From NCBI GenBank assembly GCA_022835495.1, contig BQOK01000001.1:3286001-3350000 (forward strand): DNA of 64,000 nucleotides, read 5' to 3'. Below are positions 29,032 through 37,903 of this stretch, piece after piece. Source of the DNA: Oscillospiraceae bacterium (GTDB lineage: Bacteria; Bacillota; Clostridia; Oscillospirales; Ruminococcaceae). The notes beneath the pieces were generated by a model that worked only from the letters and a program-made list of their open reading frames with translations, made no database searches and was not told the DNA's origin. The position numbers were made by a program, and so were the translations under genes. Positions within the stretch are counted from its first letter, which is position 1. Each line of letters starts with the position of its first letter.

Positions 29032-29077
29032 TGTTAGCTTCCTAACATATTATAGGGCCGAACGGAACCAATGTCAA
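29032..29077 (-). promoter_or_regulatory. consensus promoter and operator of the marR-exporter operon
   Basis: Minus strand TTGACA (29072-29077), 17-base spacer, TATAAT (29049-29054): full consensus at both boxes. The inverted repeat TGTTAGGAAGCTAACA at 29032-29047 starts right after the -10 box, so binding would block transcription initiation. Confidence 0.85.
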
Positions 29078-29144
29078 CCAATGGGCGCAAATTTTCCTCC
29101 CCTTTTTGCTCCCCATTCCGTTCGTGGGGGCTCCGCTTTCCCGG

Positions 29145-29648
29145 TCAGTACTGGCTGATGGGCAGCGAGGGGTCGTCCTCGCCCCGCTCCACCGCCCGGA
29201 TCTCCGCCGGGTACGAAACCTCGGCATTCACCTGCACCTGCACGGTTTCCCCGGCCCTGCGGCCAAAAATGGCCCGCCCCAGCGGCGACTCGCGGCTGAT
29301 ATACCCCGCGCCGGCATTCACCCGCAGGGTGGTCACCAGCTGCACCTGCAGGGTCTCGTCGTCCCCCGGCAGATAGAGCGTCACATGATCGAACAGGCCC
29401 ACTCCCTCGCCCTCGTGCCCGGCCGGCACCACCCGCGCCGTTTTGATCATGCGCTGCAAATACCGGATCCGGCTGTCGTTGTGGTTTTTCTGGCGCTTGG
29501 CCTCCTTGTACTCAAAGTTCTCGCTCAGATCACCAAAGGCCCGCGCCTCCTGCACCTCCCGGATATATTGGGGCCGCAGCACCAGGATGCGGTGATCAAT
29601 CTCCTCCTGCATTTTTTGAATGTCCACGGCGGTCAGCTCGTCGTACAT
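29145..29648 (-). CDS. greA: GreA/GreB-family transcript cleavage factor
   Basis: 167-residue protein with the N-terminal coiled coil and C-terminal FKBP-like domain of Gre factors, which enter the RNA polymerase secondary channel and rescue backtracked complexes. The tip acidic pair is in GDLSENFEYKEAKRQ and the C-terminal signature is ISRESPLGRAIFGRRAGETV. Length is close to the usual 158. Gene context gives no further clue; many Clostridia carry a second Gre-like protein, so this may not be the main copy. Confidence 0.88.
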   Translation of the reverse strand: MYDELTAVDIQKMQEEIDHRILVLRPQYIREVQEARAFGDLSENFEYKEAKRQKNHNDSRIRYLQRMIKTARVVPAGHEGEGVGLFDHVTLYLPGDDETLQVQLVTTLRVNAGAGYISRESPLGRAIFGRRAGETVQVQVNAEVSYPAEIRAVERGEDDPSLPISQY

Positions 29649-29762
29649 GGGGCGTTCTCCTTCCTGTGGGCGGGGCGTGCCCTTTCTCTTCGTTGATTAT
29701 ACTCCATTCCGCGGGGGAACGCCAGGCGGCGCAGGCCAAACACGGGCGGCAGGGCCTTTTGT

Positions 29763-29792
29763 TTGTCTGGGCGCGGCCCGCCGTGCTATAAT
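29763..29792 (+). promoter_or_regulatory. promoter of the 178-residue unknown gene
   Basis: TTGTCT (29763-29768), 18-base spacer, extended -10 TGC-TATAAT (TATAAT at 29787-29792), 29 bases before the ATG. Confidence 0.65.
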
Positions 29793-29820
29793 AAAAACAC
29801 ATTAAGAGGTGCAAAGCGTT

Positions 29821-30357
29821 ATGGAAAAACAAAAAGGCTATATGGATCTGCTGCGCTCCCGCGGCGTTTTTGCCCGGGGCTTTTTCCAGATCGGTTCCGA
29901 CCCGGCGGCCTGCTACGGCGTGACCCGGGGCGGCGCGCTCTACGGCCTCGATCTGGAGCCCGCCGCGCTGGGGGAAAACGAGATCTGGGAGCAGCTGGAA
30001 CAGATCCGGCGCATCTCCAAAGAGGAATTCGAGGCCGCGCAGGAGCAGTATTGGGACGCCCGGCGCGCCGCCCGCGGCGCGCCCACCAACGCGCAGCTGC
30101 AGCCCCTCGCCGCCCGCTTTGCGGCGGAATACGCCCACAGCTACGCCCTGGGGCGCTGGAAAACAGCCGCCGGCTTCAGCGAAGAAACCCTGCGCCGCAT
30201 CGCAGCCCGCGCGGCGGCGCTGCTGGCCGCCGAAAAGCGCCTCGGGCCGGGCAGGCAAAAAAAGCTGTTCCGCCGCATGTTCGCGGACCTTGCCCGTGCC
30301 CGGGCCGAACGGATGGCCCGCGGGCCCGGCTCGGCTTTTGAAGGCGAAGAGCAATAA
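29821..30357 (+). CDS. uncharacterised cytoplasmic protein, 178 residues
   Basis: I do not recognise the family. The protein is soluble, rich in Ala, Arg and Glu, and largely helical by composition, with a basic C-terminal third (RQKKLFRRMFADLARARAERM). The N-terminus (YMDLLRSRGVFARGFFQIG, then YGVTRGGALYGLDLE) looks like a small beta-rich part. It has its own promoter and terminator, so it is a single-gene unit between greA and the GH65 operon. AGAGG lies 10 bases before the chosen ATG; an upstream alternative start at 29809 is possible. Confidence 0.75.
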   Translation: MEKQKGYMDLLRSRGVFARGFFQIGSDPAACYGVTRGGALYGLDLEPAALGENEIWEQLEQIRRISKEEFEAAQEQYWDARRAARGAPTNAQLQPLAARFAAEYAHSYALGRWKTAAGFSEETLRRIAARAAALLAAEKRLGPGRQKKLFRRMFADLARARAERMARGPGSAFEGEEQ

Positions 30358-30422
30358 TGCGCTGCCGCCAGGCAGCGGCCGCCCTTACCTGGCGGCGCAT
30401 TCTGCAAACGATCATAAAACGC

Positions 30423-30463
30423 AAAAGCCGCCCTTACCATCAGCAGGGAAGGGCGGCTTTTTG
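30423..30463 (+). terminator. bidirectional terminator
   Basis: AAAAGCCGCCCTT ... AAGGGCGGCTTTTT with a 13-base loop, between the unknown gene and the convergent GH65 gene. It can serve both. Confidence 0.9.
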
Positions 30464-30468
30464 CATTT

Positions 30469-33400
30469 CTACTCTTCCGCGGCCGGGCAGCCGCAGGCTG
30501 TGGCGGGGGCTTCGGCAGTGCTCCCAAACAGGGGCAGCAGGTCCGTCACGTCCTGCAGCGGGTAATCGGCCTCCCTCGCCTGCGCGGCACAGGCAAGCCC
30601 CGCGCACGCAAAGCCGCCGGCCGCCGCGGCCTGCGCCCCGGCCGCCGCGTCCTCCACCACAAGGCACTGCCGCGGCTCCAGCCCCAGCAGCTCCGCCGCC
30701 CTCAGGAACACCTCCGGGTCGGGCTTGGAGCGGCGCAGCATCGTGCCGTCCACCACCGCGTCCAGCAGGCCGTCCAGTTCCACCCGGCGCAGGATCATCG
30801 GCGCGTTTTCGCTGGCGCTGGCCACCGCCAGCCGCACGCCCTGGGCCCGCAGCGCTTTCAGCATTTCCCGGGTGCCGCGCGGCACGTCCGCCGGGGTCAG
30901 TTGCTCCAGCAGGGTGCGGTAGCGCGCGTTTTTCTCCCGGGCCAAAGCGTCCTTTCCGGGCTGCGGCAGCTCCATCGCCGCGCTCTTTAAAATCAGCTCC
31001 ACACTGGCGCTGCGGCTCACGCCCCGCAGCTGCTCGTTCACAGCCTCGCTGAAGGGAATGCCCCTCTGCGCACAGGCGTGCGCCCACGCCTCGCAGTGCA
31101 GCCGGTCGGTGTGGCACAAAACGCCGTCCAGATCAAACACAACACCGTCGTACCGCCTGGGCGCTGTGTCCGCCGCGCGCTCCACGCCGGGCTCCAGCCA
31201 CAGGCGCGCGCCCTGGTGAAGCAGGGCCATGGCCTCCCCCTCCTCCAGCAGATAAGCTGCCTGCGCCCGCCCCACACGGACCCGCAGCCGCCTGCCCCGC
31301 CAGCGGATGCAAAAGCCGTATTGCTGCCAGCCCTGCGGCAGGCAGGGGTGAAACGCCAGCAGCCCGCCTTTTTGCCGCATGCCGGCAAAGCCGTACACCA
31401 CGCTGAGCCAGGTGCCCGCCATGTTGGCCATGTGCAGCCCGTCCCGCGAGTTGCCGTGGCTGTCGTCCAGGTCCAGCCGCGCCGACCCCTCAAAAAACGC
31501 ATATGCCTTTTCGTGGTAGCCGATCTCGCTGGCCACGATGCTGAACACCGTTTTGGAAAGGGAGGAATCGTGGGTGGTGAGCGGCTCGTAAACGTCAAAA
31601 ATCCTCCGCTTTTGCAGCAGGTCAAACCGCTCCCCACGCAGCAGCAGGGCCAATACCAGATCTGCCTGCTTGCAGACCTGGTGGCGGTAGATGACAAGGG
31701 GGTGGTAGTGCAGCAAAAGCGGGAAATTTTCTGGGGGGATCGTTTGCAGCGGCCAGGGCACGCGCTGGAAAAAGGCGTCGTCCTGCAAATAAACGCCCCG
31801 CGCCTCATCGTAGGGCAGGTACATGCTTTGGGCCGCGGCGCGCCAGGCGCCGGGCTCCCCCTCCCCCAGGCCGATGCGCCGGAACAGCGCCCCGGCCGCG
31901 GCAGGGTCGGTTTCCCGCAGCCAGGCCGTCCACCGCGCCGCCTGCTCCAGGTTCTCGGCGGCCATCAGGTTGGTGTAGCAGTTGTTGTTCACCAGCACGC
32001 TGTATTCGTCCGGCCCCGTGACCCCGTCAATGCAAAAGCGTCCGCCCTGTTCCGCGCTGTAAAAGCCCAGATCCAGCCAAAGGCGCGCCGTTTCCGCCAG
32101 GATCTCCACGCCGCATTCCCGCATAAAGGCCTCGTCGCCCGTCGCCTCGGCATACAGGGCCACGGCGTTGGCGATGTCGGCGTTGATATGGTACTGAGCC
32201 GTGCCCGCCGGGTAATAGGCCGAGCATTCCTCGCCGTTGATGGTTCGCCAGGGGAACAGCGCCCCCCGGGGGTGCCCCATCTCCCGGGCGCGGGCGCGGG
32301 CCTGGTTCAGGATGGAGTAGCGGTAGCATAAAAGCGACCGGGCGATCCCGGGCAGGGTATACAGAAAAAACGGGAAAATATAGGTTTCGGTGTCCCAAAA
32401 ATAGTGGCCCTCGTAGCCCTCCCCGCTCAGGCCCTTGGCGGAAATATTCGTCTTGCCGTCCCGCCCGGCGGACTGAAACACCTGGAACAGGCTGAACCGC
32501 AGCCCCTGTAAAAGGCGCGGGTCCCCCTCGATTGAAAGGCCCGTGTTTGTCCAGAACTCCTCCAGCGCCTCCCGCTGCGCCGTTTGCAGCCGCTCCGCGT
32601 CGGCGGCGGCCTGCCGGGCCTGCGCCTGCGCCCGGCGGCCCAGCGCCGCCGCCTGCCCGGCCGGGCCGTGGGTATACGCCACGAATTTTTCCAGCAACAC
32701 AGCGCCGCCGGCACAGTAGGTGCAGCACACCTCCTGCGCATTCTGGCTGCAAACAGCCGTTACCGGCGCGGCCGACCGCACGCGGTGCACCGCCGCGCAG
32801 GCATAGGCCAGGGCCGAACGGCGCGTCGCCTGCACCAGCATGCAGCCGTCGCCCTGCGCCCTGAACTGCATCGTTTTCAGCGGCGCGCCGTCCAGGCAGG
32901 AGCCCACCCGCGGGTCTTCCCGGGCGGCGGTATTTTTGGCCCGGGCGTCGATGGCGCTCTCGATCCGCACCTGTTTTACCCCCTCCAGCGGCTCCACCGC
33001 GCAGCGCAGGCAGGCAACATCCCCGCCCGAAAGCGAAACCATGCGCTCAAACCGCACCCGCGCGGCGCGCCCCTCCGGCGAGCGCCACTCGAATTCCCGG
33101 GTGAGCGTGCCCTCCTTCATCGAGAGCACGCGCCGGTAATTTTTCACCTCGCCCCGCGCCAGGCACAGCTCCTCGCCGTCCAAAAAAATGCGTATCCGCT
33201 TTGCGTTGGCAAGGTTGAGCATGGTCTGCCCGTTGCGGGCATAGCCATAGGCCGTTTCCCCGTAGCGGATGGGCGCGGTATCGTAAAAGCCGTTCAGATA
33301 AACTCCCTCGCGCGCGCCCGGATAGCCCTCCTCAAAATCCCCCCGGAAGCCCAGGGAGCCGTTCCCCAGGGTAAAAAGGGATTCGCCGCGGCCCAGGGCG

Positions 33401-33471
33401 GCGGGGTCGAACCGGTCCTCTGTCATATAAAAGCTGTCGTCCGGGCCGCTTGTGCGCTTTGTCCCTTCCAT
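30469..33471 (-). CDS. GH65 glycoside phosphorylase fused to beta-phosphoglucomutase
   Basis: 1000-residue two-enzyme protein. Residues 1 to about 770 are a GH65 phosphorylase of the maltose/kojibiose/nigerose/trehalose phosphorylase group: N-terminal LGNGSLGFRGDFEEG, catalytic Glu in TGPDEYSVLVNNNCYTN, and the phosphate-site region YRHQVCKQADLVL. Residues 774-1000 are a HAD beta-phosphoglucomutase: DLDGVLCHTD with nucleophile and acid/base Asp, RGVSRSAS, KPDPEVF and VVEDAAAG. Inverting phosphorolysis of an alpha-glucoside gives beta-glucose-1-phosphate, which the second domain turns into glucose-6-phosphate. It ends the LacI-controlled operon. The disaccharide specificity is not readable. 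Confidence 0.93.
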   Translation of the reverse strand: MEGTKRTSGPDDSFYMTEDRFDPAALGRGESLFTLGNGSLGFRGDFEEGYPGAREGVYLNGFYDTAPIRYGETAYGYARNGQTMLNLANAKRIRIFLDGEELCLARGEVKNYRRVLSMKEGTLTREFEWRSPEGRAARVRFERMVSLSGGDVACLRCAVEPLEGVKQVRIESAIDARAKNTAAREDPRVGSCLDGAPLKTMQFRAQGDGCMLVQATRRSALAYACAAVHRVRSAAPVTAVCSQNAQEVCCTYCAGGAVLLEKFVAYTHGPAGQAAALGRRAQAQARQAAADAERLQTAQREALEEFWTNTGLSIEGDPRLLQGLRFSLFQVFQSAGRDGKTNISAKGLSGEGYEGHYFWDTETYIFPFFLYTLPGIARSLLCYRYSILNQARARAREMGHPRGALFPWRTINGEECSAYYPAGTAQYHINADIANAVALYAEATGDEAFMRECGVEILAETARLWLDLGFYSAEQGGRFCIDGVTGPDEYSVLVNNNCYTNLMAAENLEQAARWTAWLRETDPAAAGALFRRIGLGEGEPGAWRAAAQSMYLPYDEARGVYLQDDAFFQRVPWPLQTIPPENFPLLLHYHPLVIYRHQVCKQADLVLALLLRGERFDLLQKRRIFDVYEPLTTHDSSLSKTVFSIVASEIGYHEKAYAFFEGSARLDLDDSHGNSRDGLHMANMAGTWLSVVYGFAGMRQKGGLLAFHPCLPQGWQQYGFCIRWRGRRLRVRVGRAQAAYLLEEGEAMALLHQGARLWLEPGVERAADTAPRRYDGVVFDLDGVLCHTDRLHCEAWAHACAQRGIPFSEAVNEQLRGVSRSASVELILKSAAMELPQPGKDALAREKNARYRTLLEQLTPADVPRGTREMLKALRAQGVRLAVASASENAPMILRRVELDGLLDAVVDGTMLRRSKPDPEVFLRAAELLGLEPRQCLVVEDAAAGAQAAAAGGFACAGLACAAQAREADYPLQDVTDLLPLFGSTAEAPATACGCPAAEE

Positions 33472-33482
33472 GTTGTTTCCCC

Positions 33483-34304
33483 TCAATCGAAAATATGATC
33501 CGCCCTGTAGGCGATGGAGATATCCTCCCACGGGCCCAGCAGGCAGGCCTCGCCGGCGGATTCCCCCGGGATCCCCTGCACCCGCCCCTCCAGGATGCCG
33601 GTGGCGCAGGCGTCGTATTTTTCCAGCACCTCCGGCCCCAGCGGCGCCTCGTGGTGGCCGGGGTGGATGGTGGTAAACCGGTCCGCCAATGCGCGCAGGC
33701 TCCGGATGCTCTGCCGGAAGGTCGCCACCCCGCAGGAGTGGGGCAGGCTCAGCAGCACGCCGCGGGCGCAGGCGGTGTCGCCCGTGTACAGGGCGCCCCG
33801 GCCTTCCTCCAAAAAGCAGACCGAACCGGGTGTGTGCCCGGGCGTGGCCAGCACGCGCAGGGTGCGGCCGCCCAGCTCAAACACATCCCCCTGCGCCATA
33901 GGCAGGTAGCGCGCGCCCTCGCACCGGTGCGCCAGCGCGGCCAGCTGTTCCTCGCCCAGCAAAACGCCGAGCTCCTGCGCAAACCGCAGAAACATGCCGC
34001 GCCGGTAGGCCGGGTCGCCGTGCTCCTGCGCCACCGGCAGATCAGCCTCGGTGAGATAAGCCGCGGCAAAGGCGGCGTTGCCGCCGATGTGGTCCAGGTG
34101 GCCGTGGGTGTTGGCCACGAGCACGGGCTTTTTCGTCAGCTGCTCCACGGCGGCGCGCAGGTTCCCCAGGCCCTGGCAGGTGTCGATCAGCAGGGCCCGC
34201 TCAGCGCCCTCCAGCAGGTAGGCGTAGGTGTGCGCGCCGCCCATCGCTTCGTCGATGCGCCAGGTGTCCGCGCTCAGGGGCGTAACGGCATACGTAAATT
34301 CCAT
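33483..34304 (-). CDS. MBL-fold metallo-hydrolase
   Basis: 273-residue metallo-beta-lactamase-fold hydrolase with the metal motif THGHLDHIGG (HxHxDH), the third-ligand region ATPGHTPGSV, and GDTACA for the bridging Asp. No signal peptide. The closest general groups are glyoxalase II-like or lactonase-like enzymes; a sugar-lactone or ester substrate would suit the operon, but this is inference. The start at 34304 follows AAAGG by 8 bases; the stop is 11 bases from the GH65 start. Confidence 0.86.
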   Translation of the reverse strand: MEFTYAVTPLSADTWRIDEAMGGAHTYAYLLEGAERALLIDTCQGLGNLRAAVEQLTKKPVLVANTHGHLDHIGGNAAFAAAYLTEADLPVAQEHGDPAYRRGMFLRFAQELGVLLGEEQLAALAHRCEGARYLPMAQGDVFELGGRTLRVLATPGHTPGSVCFLEEGRGALYTGDTACARGVLLSLPHSCGVATFRQSIRSLRALADRFTTIHPGHHEAPLGPEVLEKYDACATGILEGRVQGIPGESAGEACLLGPWEDISIAYRADHIFD

Positions 34305-34333
34305 AAGCTTGCCTTTCTGCGGCAGATCGCCGC

Positions 34334-35122
34334 TCACTGCAGCATGGGGCCGGGGCCGAACACCCGGTATTCCCCGGGCACGGCCTCGTCCAGGCGAATG
34401 GTCGCAACCCCCTGTGCCCGGCAGATTTCCAGCGTGCGGGGGTCGGCCATAAAGGCGGCGTCCGCGGCCCGGTGCCGCGCGATCTCCTCGCCCGAACACA
34501 GCGCATTGCCCGTTTGCAGCATCTCCTCGCCGTACAGCGCCGGGTGCGCCACATAACAGTACTGCCCGTCGCCCAGCCCCGAAAGCACTTTTTCAAAAAG
34601 GCCCGGCGTCACCGCAACCTCGTCCATATGCGGCAGCACCCTGTCCATGTAAAAGCTGAAATCCAGCAGGCCTTTTTCGCGGATCCACTGCGCCAGGCGC
34701 TGCTGCAGGCCGGGCAGGTACCGCTCGGGCAGCATGTGGCACTCGGCGTAGCTCAAATGGAACCCGGCCCCGGCAAGGCGGGCGTATTGGGCCTCGATCT
34801 CCGCCATCACCTCGTCCAGCCGGGGCGGGTGCTCCGCGAACTGCGCGGGGTCCTGGTAAAAACAGCCGCGCGCATCCGTCAGCGACGGCGCGTTTGTCAG
34901 CGGGCCCCAGCGCATCACGTCCCACTCCGAGTTCAGGGCGATGTGCAGGCCGAAGCACAGCCCGTCTTTATGTGCCAGCAGACCGGCGGCCTCCTCCACA
35001 AAAGGGCACACCGCCATCACCGAAATATTTTTAACAAACCCCGCCTGCGCCGCCCGGGCAATGGCCTGGTTGGCCGCGTGGCTGGACGCATAGTCGTCTG
35101 CGCGGGTAATGAGCGTTTTCAT
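34334..35122 (-). CDS. YdjC/ChbG-family carbohydrate deacetylase
   Basis: 262-residue protein with the YdjC/ChbG features: TRADDYASSHAANQAI at the N-terminus (metal-binding Asp-Asp), FGLHIALNSEWD (His ligand in LHIALN), SYAECHMLPER, and YVAHPALY near the C-terminus. ChbG removes one N-acetyl group from chitobiose-type oligosaccharides so that they can induce or be degraded. Its start codon overlaps the esterase stop by one base (TGATG). A pathway for an acetylated disaccharide is likely. Confidence 0.9.
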   Translation of the reverse strand: MKTLITRADDYASSHAANQAIARAAQAGFVKNISVMAVCPFVEEAAGLLAHKDGLCFGLHIALNSEWDVMRWGPLTNAPSLTDARGCFYQDPAQFAEHPPRLDEVMAEIEAQYARLAGAGFHLSYAECHMLPERYLPGLQQRLAQWIREKGLLDFSFYMDRVLPHMDEVAVTPGLFEKVLSGLGDGQYCYVAHPALYGEEMLQTGNALCSGEEIARHRAADAAFMADPRTLEICRAQGVATIRLDEAVPGEYRVFGPGPMLQ

Positions 35123-36027
35123 CAGCAGTCCTCCCCTTTTTGCGGCGTTTCTCTGCACAGTGCGCGGAAAAAGCCCAGGATCGGCAGGATGTGCTCCTCC
35201 TCCAAAAATTCCGGCCCGCCGCCCGCGTGGGCCACGCCCTCCATCAGATCCAGCGTCACCGCGCCGCCCCCGCACACCGCGCGCAGCTGCGCCGCAAACT
35301 CCCGGGCCTGCTCCACCGGCACGGCCGGGTCCAGCGTGCCGTGCTGCAGGTAGAAGGGCGGGGCCTTGGGCGTGATATATTCCCGCGCGCCGGCGCGGCG
35401 GGCAAGGGGCGCATCCTCGCTCGGCGCAGCGCCCAGGTACTGCACGGCCGATGCAAGGAACATTTCCCGCACCGCGGCTTCGCCCTCCATCGCCTGCACA
35501 TACGCCCACTGGTTTTCAAAATCCAGCAGCGGGCACAGGGCCGCCACGCCCGCCACGGCTTCCGGCGTGCCCGCGTTTTGCAGGCCCGCCAGCGTCACCA
35601 GGTTTCCGCCCGCCGAGGTTCCATACAAAAAAACGTCCTGTGTGCGCAGGCCGTACCGCCCCGCCTGCGCCCGCAAAAAGCGAAGGGCCGTTTTCAGGTC
35701 CTCCACCGGGGCGGGGAACCTGGCCGCCGGCGCCAGCCGGTAATTCACCGACGCCAGGGCAAAGCCCTCGCGCAGGGCGTAAAAACCGGGGTACAGGTGC
35801 CAGTCGCGCTTGTCGCACAGGCAGAACCCGCCGCCGTGCACCAGCACCACCAGCGGCAGCGGCTTTTCCGCGTGCGGCGGCAGGTAGAGATCCAGCCTCT
35901 GCAGCGGGTCTTCGCCGTAGGCGAGATCCAGGTATTTTTCTTCGATCCAGTCGATGCGCGGCTCCGGCACCTGGGGCGTCATGTCGATCCACGCGGGAAC
36001 AAACTGTGCGTCACGAATCGTTTTCAT
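35122..36027 (-). CDS. alpha/beta-hydrolase, HSL/acetyl-esterase type
   Basis: 301-residue esterase with the HSL-type oxyanion motif HGGGF (about residue 65) and the nucleophile elbow GTSAGGN (about residue 146); a catalytic Asp-His pair is plausible in DPAVPVEQ and GVAHAGGG. Such enzymes remove acetyl groups from short carbohydrates. It starts 5 bases after the permease stop with AAAGGA upstream, so it belongs to the ABC-GH65 operon and probably deacetylates the imported sugar. Confidence 0.88.
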   Translation of the reverse strand: MKTIRDAQFVPAWIDMTPQVPEPRIDWIEEKYLDLAYGEDPLQRLDLYLPPHAEKPLPLVVLVHGGGFCLCDKRDWHLYPGFYALREGFALASVNYRLAPAARFPAPVEDLKTALRFLRAQAGRYGLRTQDVFLYGTSAGGNLVTLAGLQNAGTPEAVAGVAALCPLLDFENQWAYVQAMEGEAAVREMFLASAVQYLGAAPSEDAPLARRAGAREYITPKAPPFYLQHGTLDPAVPVEQAREFAAQLRAVCGGGAVTLDLMEGVAHAGGGPEFLEEEHILPILGFFRALCRETPQKGEDC

Positions 36028-36031
36028 GGTA

Positions 36032-36868
36032 TTATCCTTTCAAAGCGCCGGCCGTCAGGCCGTCCATGATGTTTCTCTGCATGAGCAGAAAGAACACGAG
36101 CACCGGGAAGATCGAGAGCACCAGCCCGGACATAATGAGCTGCCACTCGTTCAGGTAGCTGCTGTAAAACACGCTGAAGGAAAGGGGCAGGGTCTTCAGG
36201 CTTTGCGAGCTCAGCATGATCAGCGGCAGGGTGAAATCGTTGAACACGCCCAGAATGTTGATGATGGCCACCGTGGCCGTGATGGGCTTCAGCATGGGGA
36301 ATACGATGCGGAAAAAGGCGCGGATCTGGCCGCAGCCGTCGATCATGGCCGCCTCCTCCAGCTCGCGGGGCACCCCCTTCACAAAGCCCTGGTACAAAAA
36401 CATGGCCATGGGCAGCAAAAAGCCCCAGTACATCACGATCATGCCCGGCCGGCTGTTCACCAGGTGCAGCTCCCGCGCCACAATCACCGAGGGCACCATC
36501 AGCACCTGGAACGGAATGGCCATGGAAGCCACCATCAGCCCCGAGATGATCCGGCTCGCCAGGCACTTGCGCCGCACCACCTGATAGGCCGCCATCGAGG
36601 CGAACAGCACCAGGCCCGCAACGCTGCACACCGTGATCAGGATGGAATTGGCAAAGGCCTGCAGGTAGTTCATCTGCGCCATCGCATCTGGAAAGTTTTC
36701 AAAGTGCAGCTGCGTGGGCAGGGCCAGCAGCGACGCCGTGATCTCCGATTGGCTTTTGAGGCAGTTCAGAAAGATCAGGATCAGCGGAAACAGGAACAGC
36801 AGCGCCGCAAGCAGCAGCACCGTTACCAGCACGGCTTTTCCGGCCGCGCGCTTTTTCTTTTGCGCCAT
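36032..36868 (-). CDS. ABC sugar transporter permease (MalG type), GH65 operon
   Basis: 278-residue inner-membrane permease with six helices; EAA loop EEAAMIDGCGQIRAFFRIVFP region near residue 185. Its ATG shares one base with the stop of the MalF-type gene (TAATG), so the two are translationally coupled. The basic N-terminus AQKKKRAAGK is cytoplasmic. Confidence 0.93.
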   Translation of the reverse strand: MAQKKKRAAGKAVLVTVLLLAALLFLFPLILIFLNCLKSQSEITASLLALPTQLHFENFPDAMAQMNYLQAFANSILITVCSVAGLVLFASMAAYQVVRRKCLASRIISGLMVASMAIPFQVLMVPSVIVARELHLVNSRPGMIVMYWGFLLPMAMFLYQGFVKGVPRELEEAAMIDGCGQIRAFFRIVFPMLKPITATVAIINILGVFNDFTLPLIMLSSQSLKTLPLSFSVFYSSYLNEWQLIMSGLVLSIFPVLVFFLLMQRNIMDGLTAGALKG

Positions 36869-37758
36869 TACAGCTCCACCTCCTTGCGCCGCGTCAGCAG
36901 GACCTGCAGCCCCGCCACAAGGGCGATGAGGATGCTGAACAGCACCGCCTTGGCCGACGCATAGGAGATGGCGTCGCGCTTGAAGGCGTCCAGATAGATC
37001 TGGAACGACAGCGACTGTGTGGTGCCGAAGGGCCCGCCGTTGGTCAGCGAATAGTTCAGGTCGAAGGACTTAAACCCGCCCACCAGGCTCAAAAACAGGC
37101 AGATGGTGACCGAGGAGCGGATCATGGGCAGCTTCACCCGGAAAAAGGTCTGCACGGGCCCGGCGCCGTCGATGGTGGCGGCCTCCACAATTTCCTGCGG
37201 CACGCCCTGTAAGCCGGTGAGATAAATCAGCATGTAATAGCCCGTCATCTGCCACACCGAAACAATGATGATGGCCGCAAACGCCAGCGGCGGATACGAC
37301 ATCCAGTCCTTCTGCAGCCCTTCGATCCCCGTGAGCTTGCCCAGCATGGGGAAAAGATGCACCACGATGAAGTTCCACAAATAACCGCTGGTGACCGAAC
37401 TGATGACCATGGGCGTAAAAAAAGCCGCGCGCAGCAGGCCGCGCCCCGGGATCCTGGCGTTCAGGCCCACGGCCAGCAGCAGTGCAAAAACGTTCACCAG
37501 CACCACCGTGATCGCGGTGTAACGGATCGTGAACCAGAGCGACGCCCTGAAATCCGGGTCGCTGAACACCCGAACATAGTTGCGCAGGCCCACAAAGTTG
37601 GATGCCGGGTCGATGCCGTTCCAGTCGCGCAGGGAGTAAAAAATCCCCAGCCCCACCGAACAAATTACAAAGGTAAAGAACAGCAGCATAGCCGGCCCTG
37701 TAAACAGAACGTACAGCGCGTTCTGCCGCAGCTTTTTCTGCAAATGTTTTTTCTGCAT
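36868..37758 (-). CDS. ABC sugar transporter permease (MalF type), GH65 operon
   Basis: 296-residue permease with six helices; EAA loop EAATIDGAGPVQTFFRVKLP. The start at 37758 was chosen for the AAGAGG site 5 bases upstream and for a normal length; longer in-frame extensions have no hydrophobic or conserved sequence. It lies between the binding protein (145-base gap) and the MalG-type partner. No ATPase is encoded in the operon. Confidence 0.92.
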   Translation of the reverse strand: MQKKHLQKKLRQNALYVLFTGPAMLLFFTFVICSVGLGIFYSLRDWNGIDPASNFVGLRNYVRVFSDPDFRASLWFTIRYTAITVVLVNVFALLLAVGLNARIPGRGLLRAAFFTPMVISSVTSGYLWNFIVVHLFPMLGKLTGIEGLQKDWMSYPPLAFAAIIIVSVWQMTGYYMLIYLTGLQGVPQEIVEAATIDGAGPVQTFFRVKLPMIRSSVTICLFLSLVGGFKSFDLNYSLTNGGPFGTTQSLSFQIYLDAFKRDAISYASAKAVLFSILIALVAGLQVLLTRRKEVEL

Positions 37759-37903
37759 GTGTACCTCTTCTTTTTGGAGGGCGGGGTTTGCCGCGCCCCT
37801 GCCTTGTTGCACCTCGCGGGCACGCTCTGGCTGCGGCCCTGTTAAAAACGCGGGGCCGGGCAAAAAGCGCTCCTTGCTCCTTCACCCGGCCCCCTTTATT
37901 CTC

